Positions 33,037-40,465 of a stretch of 64,000 nucleotides of DNA are shown one piece after another; position 1 is the first letter of the stretch, and every line of letters starts with the position of its first letter. Source of the DNA: JADFRG01 sp048054495 (GTDB lineage: Bacteria; Chloroflexota; Anaerolineae; Anaerolineales; E44-bin32). The stretch lies in assembly GCA_048054495.1 (NCBI GenBank), contig JBGMQN010000054.1, positions 1 to 64,000 on the forward strand, given 5' to 3'. The notes under the pieces were generated by a model, which searched no databases, was not told where the DNA came from, and was given only the letters and a program-made list of their open reading frames with translations. The translations under genes and the position numbers were made by a program.

Positions 33037-34479
33037 ATGAGACATGAAGTTGCCCGACCGCGTTTCCAAATGCTTAGCGAGGAACAATGTGAGTTTATTC
33101 ATAGAGCCTCTCTTGAAATCCTTCGCCGCACCGGTGTGCGAGTCTTCCACGATGAAGCGCTCCAATTGCTGAGGGAGGCAGATACCATCATTGCGGACGA
33201 AAACCTTGTCTACTTCACCCCGGGGTTAGTCGAGTGGGCCTTGAAACAAGTGCCGGAGCGAATAGCTCTATGTCGCAGGGGTGGCGACGAGGTCATCGTG
33301 GATCTTGAAGGACGGAAAGTCAGTTTTGGCACTGGATCTGATTGCTTCAACTATCAAGATCCGCGCACAGGCGAACGTCACCGCCCAGCGGTTGCCGACA
33401 TAAAGGACGCTATCCATCTGGTGGATGCTCTGCCGGAAATGACTTTCACGATGTCCATGATGCTCCCCGTCGATCTGGGGAAGAGCAACGCTTATCGGCA
33501 TCAAGCGGCGCTGATGCTGCAACACACCGATAAGCCGATGGTATTTGTATGCGACGACCGTGCTGACTGTGAAGCCATTGTGGCGATGGCATGCGCCACG
33601 ACAGAGAGCATGGATTCCTTGCGCAGGAGCCCCAACCTGCTGCTCTATACAGAGCCATCATCCCCGCTCCGGCACTCAGAAACCATGCTCGGCAAATTAC
33701 TCTACATGGCTGAGAGCGGTCTGCCAATTGTTAACTCCCCAGCCCCGGTTCAAGGAGGCACCGCGCCGGTCACACTTGCCGGAGCGCTCGCTCAAGCAAA
33801 CGCCGAAATTCTCTCGGCCCTTGTTATTCATCAACTCAAGCACCCTGGTGCACCCATCGTATACGGATGTGGTATGCACCACTTGGATATGAAGACGATG
33901 GGGAGCGTATTTGGCGGACCAGAATTTCAGCTTGCCCGTGTCGCTGTGGCGGAAATGGGGCGATTCTATGGGATGCCGACCTGGGGATATGCTGGGGATT
34001 CAGATAGCTGTGCGCCGGATGAGCAGGCAGCTGCAGAGGCAACCTTCAGCATCTTCGTAGCCCTGTTGGCAGGCAATAACTTGACCCATGATGTCGGTTA
34101 TTTGGAGCAGGGGATGACCTTTTCTCCAGAGATGATGGTCATGAGCACCGAGATCATTCGCGAATTGCGCCAGTTCATGGATGGGATATCTTTTGACAAT
34201 GACTCAATGGCGATGGATGTCATCCATCAAGTTGGCCCTGGCCAAGATCACCTGACAACCGATCATACCCTGAAGTTTTTCCGCAACCTGTGGGAACCGA
34301 TGTTGTTCACACGCCTGCGTCACGACCAATGGAAAGAACGGGGCGGCAAGAGGATGATCGAGCGAGTACGCGAGCAGACTGTAGCTATTTTGGATTCGTA
34401 TCAGCCCAATCCATTACCTGATCATGCTCAGGAGGAGATTGCCTACATTCTGAAAGAAAGCGAAAAGGTCGGAAGCTAG
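33037..34479 (+). CDS. MttB-family (COG5598) corrinoid methyltransferase, non-pyrrolysine
   Basis: This 480-residue TIM-barrel protein of the trimethylamine methyltransferase superfamily would move a methyl group from a quaternary amine to the corrinoid protein encoded upstream. Features include FIHRASLEILRRTGVRVFHD, FGTGSDCFNYQD, LLYTEPSSPLRHSE, NSPAPVQGGTAPVTLAGAL and VGYLEQGMTFSPEMMVMS. The frame has no internal TAG, so it belongs to the non-Pyl branch, whose known members act on glycine betaine, proline betaine, carnitine or gamma-butyrobetaine. The substrate here is unknown. ATG 33037 has a GGAGG seven bases upstream; the frame extends further without support. Confidence 0.9.
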   Translation: MRHEVARPRFQMLSEEQCEFIHRASLEILRRTGVRVFHDEALQLLREADTIIADENLVYFTPGLVEWALKQVPERIALCRRGGDEVIVDLEGRKVSFGTGSDCFNYQDPRTGERHRPAVADIKDAIHLVDALPEMTFTMSMMLPVDLGKSNAYRHQAALMLQHTDKPMVFVCDDRADCEAIVAMACATTESMDSLRRSPNLLLYTEPSSPLRHSETMLGKLLYMAESGLPIVNSPAPVQGGTAPVTLAGALAQANAEILSALVIHQLKHPGAPIVYGCGMHHLDMKTMGSVFGGPEFQLARVAVAEMGRFYGMPTWGYAGDSDSCAPDEQAAAEATFSIFVALLAGNNLTHDVGYLEQGMTFSPEMMVMSTEIIRELRQFMDGISFDNDSMAMDVIHQVGPGQDHLTTDHTLKFFRNLWEPMLFTRLRHDQWKERGGKRMIERVREQTVAILDSYQPNPLPDHAQEEIAYILKESEKVGS

Positions 34480-34580
34480 AAACTGATCCGCACAAGGGGA
34501 AGCGGGAATCTCTTGTCTGCGGTACTCACCAGGTGAGAGATTTATCGTTGCAGATCTCCCACACGTTGGGTGGTGGAGCT

Positions 34581-34606
34581 CCGGGGCATCTTGGTCTCTG
34601 CCCCGG
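34581..34606 (+). terminator. Hairpin downstream of the MttB-family gene
   Basis: A 7-bp GC-only stem (34581-34587 with 34600-34606) around a 12-nt loop lies about 100 nt after the stop of the last gene of the rightward arm. There is no U-tract, so it could be a transcript-end stabiliser. Nothing else is seen in 34480-34834. Confidence 0.4.
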
Positions 34607-34834
34607 CTGAGCTGCTAAAACGCGAAGATCAGGGTTGGGCTAGCATCCGCTGATCCGCTTGTGCACCTCATGAACAACAATGTATTCCAGGCATTGAGGC
34701 GGCTTCCTGGCTAATTCCAGGTCGAGCCAGATGCGACGAGCCTGGATGATCAGCCCCCAATTTCATGCGGGTTTATAGAAACTGTGCAACTATTTGCAGG
34801 CCATGGATACTATGGAGGACCGTATAGAATCACC

Positions 34835-34875
34835 TACACAGGAGAGGTCGCAGGTTCGAGTCCTGTTCCGCCCAC
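34835..34875 (+). repeat. tRNA-Val 3' fragment (putative attR)
   Basis: These 41 nt, from the anticodon to the base after the discriminator, match 11543-11583 at 40 of 41 positions. No 5' half (acceptor GGGCGGA or D arm) precedes it, so it is a fragment and not a second gene. A good terminator follows at once, as after a genuine tRNA. Together with the intact copy it brackets about 23 kb. Confidence 0.7.
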
Positions 34876-34878
34876 ATT

Positions 34879-34908
34879 CGGCGTCCGGAAGGGCGCCGGG
34901 TCGTTTTT
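34879..34908 (+). terminator. Terminator next to the tRNA fragment
   Basis: An 8-bp stem (34879-34886 with 34891-34898), GGAA tetraloop, then a short spacer and five T residues. It is probably the original terminator of the tRNA-Val gene, now separated from the tRNA 5' half. Confidence 0.7.
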
Positions 34909-34913
34909 CAGCC

Positions 34914-36464
34914 ATGGTGCGCCACTTGTACGTGCTTGCGTTCGTGTTCCTGGCCGCCTGCCGAGCGCAGGAGCAGGAGAGCACGCCGACTCCCACGGCC
35001 ACACCCGAGCCCACCGTCACACCCCGATTCACGCCGACACCGCTTCCCACGCTCGCAGCCACACCTGCAACATCGCCGCGCGACCTGCAGGTGGAAGCCA
35101 TGCTGCCCGATTTTGCGGACGATGCGCGCTTGTTCCCTGAGGCCACGCGCTATTGGATAGACGTACGAGTGGAGTTCGATGCCGGGCAAGCGCGCGGCAC
35201 GATCGATGGCCTGTCGCGTATTAAATTCACGAATCCCCATGATGAGCCGCTATCCGATATTGTCCTCATGCTTTGGCCCAACGACCCACAGTATCGAGCA
35301 GAGGTCCGCGCCGGGCCCGCCCTGATCGATGGCAAGCTTGTGCTTGCAGGCGTGGAATTGGGGGGATTGGCGCAGCGTTACGAATTACCGGAACCTCTCG
35401 GACCCGGAGAGACGCTGGATCTGACCATACCCTTCCGCATCACAACCTCCGGGCCGATAGGGCGCGGAAATATGAGCCGATTTGGGATTACGGAAGGGGT
35501 GCTTTTTGCCCCCACGTTTTACCCGTTGGTTCCGCGTCTAATAGAGGGCGAATGGGATGCTCGCACAGCTCCTATCGGAGGAGATACGACCGTCTCTGAT
35601 GTATCGCTCTACCAGGTCCGAATCGCGGCGCCCTCTGATCAGACGCTCGTGGCCACCGGAGTGGAGGTCGATCGTGAGCCGCTCGAGGATGGCACGCTGG
35701 CTCTCACCTACGTAAGCGGCCCTACCCGCGATTTCGCCTTTGCACTGGGTCCCTTCATCACCCAGGCAGTGGAAGTCGGTGGAGTGACAGTGGCGGGCTG
35801 GGCACTGGCTGAGCATGAAGAGGATCTGGGGGTCATGGTCGAGGCGGCCGCCACGCAGCTCGAGTTACTGGTCGACTTGATCGGTCCCTATCCATATACG
35901 GAGCTCGACCTGGTAGATGTGCCGGGGGCGTTCGGCGGGATCGAATATCCGGGGCTGGTGACGGTCGGGACCCTGGGCGGCCCCAGTGTGATCGATCCCA
36001 CCGTGCATGAAGTCGGACATCAGTGGTTTTATGGGTTGATTGGTGGAGATCAACTCGAGGAACCCTGGCTCGATGAGGCTGCCGCCACCTATACCGAGAT
36101 TCTGTATCATGAGCAAGTCAGCCGACGAGGCTTCGCGACCGGTATGCTGACCTTCTTCCGCGATCAGCTGCGCAGCCATCCAAATCCTGAGCTGCCAATT
36201 GGCCTTGCGGTCGACGACTACGACTCGACGGTCGACTATGCACTCTTTGTCTACCGCAAAGGCGCGCTGTTCTTCGACGCATTGCGCGCGGAGCTCGGCG
36301 ACGATCTATTCTTCGAATTTCTCCAAACGTACCTGGAGCGGAACCGCTACAGGATCGCCAGTGCGGAAGACTTCCAGGCAACCGCAGAAGATACTTGTGA
36401 CTGCGACTTGGACTCCCTTTTCGACCTCTGGGTCTTCGAGGGCGGGGGGACGCCCGGCCTTTAG
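34914..36464 (+). CDS. M1-family (aminopeptidase N-like) metallopeptidase lipoprotein
   Basis: This 516-residue lipoprotein peptidase has lipobox LAAC (FVFLAACRAQE), followed by a Thr/Pro-rich stalk of about 45 residues and the M1 peptidase fold. The zinc motif is VHEVGHQWFYGLIGG (HExxH) with the third ligand Glu in PWLDEAAATYTE. The gluzincin substrate strand reads FGGIEYPGLV in place of the usual GAMEN. It would act outside the membrane, trimming peptides. ATG 34914 is chosen for the signal peptide; there is no ribosome-binding site and a terminator lies immediately upstream, so translation may be leaderless or the start may be weak. Confidence 0.85.
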   Translation: MVRHLYVLAFVFLAACRAQEQESTPTPTATPEPTVTPRFTPTPLPTLAATPATSPRDLQVEAMLPDFADDARLFPEATRYWIDVRVEFDAGQARGTIDGLSRIKFTNPHDEPLSDIVLMLWPNDPQYRAEVRAGPALIDGKLVLAGVELGGLAQRYELPEPLGPGETLDLTIPFRITTSGPIGRGNMSRFGITEGVLFAPTFYPLVPRLIEGEWDARTAPIGGDTTVSDVSLYQVRIAAPSDQTLVATGVEVDREPLEDGTLALTYVSGPTRDFAFALGPFITQAVEVGGVTVAGWALAEHEEDLGVMVEAAATQLELLVDLIGPYPYTELDLVDVPGAFGGIEYPGLVTVGTLGGPSVIDPTVHEVGHQWFYGLIGGDQLEEPWLDEAAATYTEILYHEQVSRRGFATGMLTFFRDQLRSHPNPELPIGLAVDDYDSTVDYALFVYRKGALFFDALRAELGDDLFFEFLQTYLERNRYRIASAEDFQATAEDTCDCDLDSLFDLWVFEGGGTPGL

Positions 36465-36516
36465 CACGATCACCAGCATCGCGGGTTACAATCGCTTCAT
36501 CGAAATTGAGGCGTGA

Positions 36517-39500
36517 ATGAACGACTTCCTCTTCCGCGGGAGCCTGGACGACCTCGATCCAGAAGTTCATGAACTTACGCAAATCGAAGCCGAGCGTCAA
36601 TACCGGCGATTGATCCTCATCCCCTCTGAGAGTACTGCCCCCATAGCCGTGCGGGAGGCTCTGGCGAGCGCGTTCAACAACATCTATGCCGAAGGGTACC
36701 CGCACCCGAGCACGCTTAACATGCCGGAGGATGAGATCCTTGACTATGGTGCTCGGCTCGCCCACTACCGACGCTATTCGGATCCCCGGTATTACAAGGG
36801 AGTGGAATACGCCGACACGGTGGAAGCGCTCGCGCGACGCCGTTGTGCGGAGCTCTTCGCGGCCAATGAGCTAAAGCCGGCCGACCTGTATGTCAACGTC
36901 CAGCCGCTCTCAGGTGCCCCGGCCAACAGCGCCGTTTACCACGCTCTGATTGAGCCTGGAGATACGCTCATGGGCATGGATCTCATGCAGGGGGGCCATC
37001 TTACGCATGGTTCGATCGCCAATCGATCCGGCAAGCTCTATCGCCCCATAAGTTACGGCGTAGACCCGGAGACGGAGCGAGTCGATTACGACGCGGTGGC
37101 GGCTCTGGCCCGAGAGCATGCGCCGAAGATCATCATCGCGGGCTACTCCTCCTACTCGTGGGCTCCCGAGTGGCACAAATTCAAGGAAATCGCAGACGCC
37201 GTGGGTGCTTACCTGCTGGCCGATATTGCTCATATTGCCGGCCCTATCGCGGCAGGCGTTCTGCCCTCACCGGTGGGTATCGCGGACGTTGTAACCTTCA
37301 CCACGCACAAGTCACTCTGCGGACCGCGAGGAGGCGTGATCCTCACACACTCGAAGCAACTCTCGAGACGACTGGATCGAGCCGTGTTCCCGGGAGAGCA
37401 GGGCGGGCCGCACATGAACACCATCGCCGCTCAGGCGGTAGGCTTCAGGCTGGCGGCATCTGATCAGTTTCGACAGTTGCAGGAGGCGGTTCTCGCCAAT
37501 TGCCTTGCGCTCAACCGTTCGCTCGAGCGGGCGGGCCTAAGAATCCCCTTTGGCGGCACCAATACGCATCTCACCAACGTAGACTGCTCCCCCATCACCG
37601 GACCGGATGGGACCACCCTTTCCGGCGACATGGCGGCCCGCATATTGGATCTGGCAGGCATCGTTGTCAATCGCAACACGATTCCTGGCGACAAAGGCGC
37701 CGCGCGGCCCTCTGGCATCCGACTGGGCACAGTCTGGCTGACGCAGCGGGGCTTTGGAGAAGACGAAAGCGAGCGTCTGGGCAAGCTCATCGCACGGGTT
37801 CTGAATGCTTGTCGACCTTATCAAATGGCCGGTCGGCGGCGTCCGCAACAGCGGGCGAAGGTCGACTTTGAGGTGCTAACGCAAGTGCAGGCCGAAGTCA
37901 GAGATCTGGCCGCGGGGCTGGGCATCGATTTCGAGCCGGCGAGCCATGGCTATCCACACTTTTACTACTCTGATGATCCTGCCCCGCCGGAACCCTTCAG
38001 TACGATCACTCTGGAGGGTTCGGCCGCTGATGAGCTCATCCGCTATCTCACCGACATGCGGCCCTCAGAACTCGCCATGGGGAAATCCATTCGCGCCCAC
38101 CTGAAGGGTGCAGACGGCATTTTAGAGGTTGTGGTGAGTCGTGGTGCGGGTAGCTGGCGGCTGAGCCTGGATTCGGCACAGGCTCCGCAGGCGGTGGCCT
38201 GGCTTCGGGCCCTCTCGGACGGGTATGTGGAGTTCGATACGGAGGATCTTCACCGAAAGCCACCTGGACCTATCGTGGTGCGCCTGGAGCCCGGCGGCTC
38301 AAGCCTCCCTGGAGCCCAGGCCGAGGCAGACGGGAGTGACAAACCCTGGTTCCTCGGAGCTGAAGATACTGAGGCCGCCCCGCTACCTGTTTTTGAGTTC
38401 GATCCGATGGAGGGTGAGCCGCTCAGGCGAACGGCACTCTTTGAGATCCATCGATCCCAAGGAGGGAAACTGATTCCCTTCGCAGGTTGGGAATTGCCTG
38501 TTTGGTACGGTTCCGTCCTGGAGGAGCACACCGCCACTCGCACAACAGCGGGGCTGTTTGATGTGAGTCACATGGGCGTCTATCAGATCGAGGGCGAGCA
38601 GGCAGTTGCCTTTCTGGATAGCGTGGTGGCCAACGATGTAGCCTCACTGGGCATTGGCCAATCGCTTTACACTCAGTTTCTCGATGCGGAGGGGAACGTG
38701 CTCGACGACGCCATGGTGTACCGCCGGAGAGAAGCGGCCTACCTGGTGGTCGTCAACGCCGCAAACGACGATAAGCTTTTGGCCTGGCTGCACGGCGTGC
38801 TTAACGGCGATTTCCGGATCGATCCCGATCGGCCCTGGGCGGAGGTCTACGGTCGCGGTTGTCTCCTTAGGAATTTGCGCGATCCGGCGGAAGGCGACAC
38901 GATGCGGGTGGATCTGGCCCTGCAGGGCCCCTCGAGCCGAGCCATCTTGATCGCGCTGGGATGTTCACTTGAAGACCAAGCCAAGCTCGAGGCGCTTCCC
39001 TGGGCGGGGCTCATGGAGGGCGAATTTGGAGGCTTCGATCTGGTCGTCAGTCGCACCGGGTACACGGGGGAACGGGTGGCCTATGAGCTCTTTGTGCATC
39101 CAGAGAAAAGCATCGAACTCTGGAAGCGACTGACCGAGGTAGGCGAGCCGATGGGTCTCAAGCCCGCCGGATTGGGCGCGCGCGATTCGCTGCGTACGGA
39201 GGCCGGTCTGCCATTATATGGTCAGGAGCTGGCCGGTGAGATGAATCTCGGAGTGGGGGACGCGGGATTCGCGGCATATGTCAAGACTTATAAGCCGTGG
39301 TTCATCGGAAGATCCGCCTTCCTACGGCAAGAGAAAGTGCGGACCCAGGAGGTTGTGCGCTTCCGCTTTGAAGAACAACGGGTCCGGATGGCGCATTACG
39401 GTGACCTGGTCGCAAACGGAAACGGCGAGCCAATTGGCGTTGTGACTTCCTGTGCCATCGATAGTGATCGAACCCTCACCGGACAAGCTCACATCTCCCT

Positions 39501-39618
39501 GGACCATACGAAGGTGAGGACCCCCATTTACATTTTTCAGGGTACTGCCTCCGATCACTCCAAGGCGAAGGGTTCCGGCACTCCCGCCGAGGTCTTGCGC
39601 AGATTTCCTCGTTTCTAG
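36517..39618 (+). CDS. Serine hydroxymethyltransferase - aminomethyltransferase (GcvT) fusion
   Basis: This 1033-residue protein joins two folate enzymes of glycine metabolism. Residues 1-450 are SHMT: LILIPSESTAPIAVREAL (keeping the catalytic Glu), VQPLSGAPANSAVYHALI, LADIAHIAGPIAAG and the PLP lysine 265 in TTHKSLCGPRGG. Residues about 636-1033 are GcvT: IPFAGWELPVWYGSVLEEH, LFDVSHMGVYQIEG, SRTGYTGERVAYELF and GLGARDSLRTEAGLPLYG. A domain of about 165 residues (470-635; LRYLTDMRPSELA-type and SWRLSLDSAQ) lies between and is not recognised. There is no internal stop or frameshift. It could channel methylene-THF between serine and the glycine cleavage system. It has its own terminator. Confidence 0.92.
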   Translation: MNDFLFRGSLDDLDPEVHELTQIEAERQYRRLILIPSESTAPIAVREALASAFNNIYAEGYPHPSTLNMPEDEILDYGARLAHYRRYSDPRYYKGVEYADTVEALARRRCAELFAANELKPADLYVNVQPLSGAPANSAVYHALIEPGDTLMGMDLMQGGHLTHGSIANRSGKLYRPISYGVDPETERVDYDAVAALAREHAPKIIIAGYSSYSWAPEWHKFKEIADAVGAYLLADIAHIAGPIAAGVLPSPVGIADVVTFTTHKSLCGPRGGVILTHSKQLSRRLDRAVFPGEQGGPHMNTIAAQAVGFRLAASDQFRQLQEAVLANCLALNRSLERAGLRIPFGGTNTHLTNVDCSPITGPDGTTLSGDMAARILDLAGIVVNRNTIPGDKGAARPSGIRLGTVWLTQRGFGEDESERLGKLIARVLNACRPYQMAGRRRPQQRAKVDFEVLTQVQAEVRDLAAGLGIDFEPASHGYPHFYYSDDPAPPEPFSTITLEGSAADELIRYLTDMRPSELAMGKSIRAHLKGADGILEVVVSRGAGSWRLSLDSAQAPQAVAWLRALSDGYVEFDTEDLHRKPPGPIVVRLEPGGSSLPGAQAEADGSDKPWFLGAEDTEAAPLPVFEFDPMEGEPLRRTALFEIHRSQGGKLIPFAGWELPVWYGSVLEEHTATRTTAGLFDVSHMGVYQIEGEQAVAFLDSVVANDVASLGIGQSLYTQFLDAEGNVLDDAMVYRRREAAYLVVVNAANDDKLLAWLHGVLNGDFRIDPDRPWAEVYGRGCLLRNLRDPAEGDTMRVDLALQGPSSRAILIALGCSLEDQAKLEALPWAGLMEGEFGGFDLVVSRTGYTGERVAYELFVHPEKSIELWKRLTEVGEPMGLKPAGLGARDSLRTEAGLPLYGQELAGEMNLGVGDAGFAAYVKTYKPWFIGRSAFLRQEKVRTQEVVRFRFEEQRVRMAHYGDLVANGNGEPIGVVTSCAIDSDRTLTGQAHISLDHTKVRTPIYIFQGTASDHSKAKGSGTPAEVLRRFPRF

Positions 39619-39634
39619 CTTGCGCCAAGAAAGG

Positions 39635-39663
39635 ACAAGCCCGGTCTCTGAGACCGGGCTTGT
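39635..39663 (+). terminator. Rho-independent terminator after SHMT-GcvT
   Basis: A perfect 13-bp stem (39635-39647 with 39651-39663) with CTG loop, followed by a T-rich stretch, 17 nt after the stop. Confidence 0.9.
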
Positions 39664-39691
39664 TTGTTGGTTGTGCTAGTACTGACTTGGC

Positions 39692-39838
39692 TTAGATGTT
39701 GCTCACGATGTTGCTGAATACGTTGCCGATCGCGGGTCCGAGCAGGGCCAGGATAACGATCACCACAACAGCGACCAACACTAGGATCAAGGCGTATTCA
39801 ACCAATCCCTGACCTTTCTCTTTCGGTGCGTACAACAT
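39692..39838 (-). CDS. Flp/Fap-type prepilin
   Basis: This 48-residue frame on the reverse strand opens with ATG 39838 and reads MLYAPKEKGQG, then LVEYALILVLVAVVVIVIL and a short amphipathic end (GPAIGNVFSNIVSNI). The KGQG/LVEYAL junction is the cleavage site of Flp-type prepilin peptidases, with Glu at +3 and Tyr at +4 of the mature pilin. An AGGTGG precedes the ATG. No tad/cpa assembly genes are in the window, so it is an isolated structural gene. The product would form adhesive Flp pili or a pseudopilus. Confidence 0.88.
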   Translation of the reverse strand: MLYAPKEKGQGLVEYALILVLVAVVVIVILALLGPAIGNVFSNIVSNI

Positions 39839-40262
39839 GCGTATTCACCACCTTTCCCCGGGGATTTCCCATGAGATCGCTCTCATAGGGCTAAATAAGG
39901 ATCGGCTCCAGATTAGCACGTAGTGCATATGGAGCGACCTTACGGATACCTTACGGAGGTTGCAAGCTGCAGGCCGCAGCGAAAGATTTCGCCCTTTGAC
40001 GCCCTTTGATCGGCAGGATTTGACATAAACTCAGGAGCATCACTGCGTGGAGGGTTCTTGCGCCCGCAGTTCGCAAGAAAGCGAGTCTGGTACCCGTTCA
40101 ATGCAGCGATGAAGGTCCCTGGGCTGCCTTCTCGCCTGAATCAAAGTGGCATCCGTTTCACGAAGGTGCAGAGGTTTCAGCCGGAACACGCGCATCAATC
40201 ACAACACAGGCGGCAGCCCCTGTTGTGATGTATATCTAGACGCTGTATCCTGAATCCGGGGT
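39839..40262. other. Intergenic region upstream of the Flp prepilin
   Basis: These 424 nt have no credible gene. Two inverted repeats stand out: a perfect 8-bp one at 40055-40062/40072-40079, and one at 40198-40229 (11 bp with a two-base bulge) that could end the small leftward gene at 40263-40418. The pilin promoter must lie just above 39838, but I cannot place it. Confidence 0.4.
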
Positions 40263-40418
40263 CTAAAATCCCTGGGCGAAGAGAGTAACGATGGTTGAGA
40301 TGACAATCAGCAACGCAAACACCGTAAAGACGATGCGCTGAGTGCGCATGCTGCGGTCCTGGCCTCCCGAGCTCGGGGCCGTGTTCTTCTTTTTCTTCTT
40401 CTTTTGATTCTTAGCCAT
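40263..40418 (-). CDS. Small Lys-rich single-pass membrane protein
   Basis: This 51-residue protein starts at ATG 40418: MAKNQKKKKKKNTAPSSGG, a cytoplasmic poly-lysine segment, then one helix (IVFTVFALLIVISTIVTLF). The strongly positive N-terminus fixes an N-in topology. The upstream frame to 40517 is antisense noise and there is no strong ribosome-binding site. It lies 47 nt downstream of the gamma-glutamyltransferase gene in the same direction and may be co-transcribed. Short proteins of this shape are common in Chloroflexota, but I know no function. Confidence 0.6.
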   Translation of the reverse strand: MAKNQKKKKKKNTAPSSGGQDRSMRTQRIVFTVFALLIVISTIVTLFAQGF

Positions 40419-40465
40419 AATTAACGCTGATAATACCACGTCGGCCGCCGCGGGAGGAGGATCGA

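Noticed and set aside
33037..34479. Pyrrolysine (in-frame TAG) in the MttB-family gene
   Set aside because: The frame is complete without any internal TAG; the protein belongs to the non-Pyl branch.
11509..34908. Prophage or insertion sequence between the tRNA repeats
   Set aside because: No integrase, transposase, phage structural gene or terminal inverted repeat was found; the content is metabolic.
34784..34913. N-terminal extension of the M1 peptidase across the tRNA fragment
   Set aside because: The extension translates tRNA-derived and terminator sequence; a clear lipoprotein signal starts at 34914.
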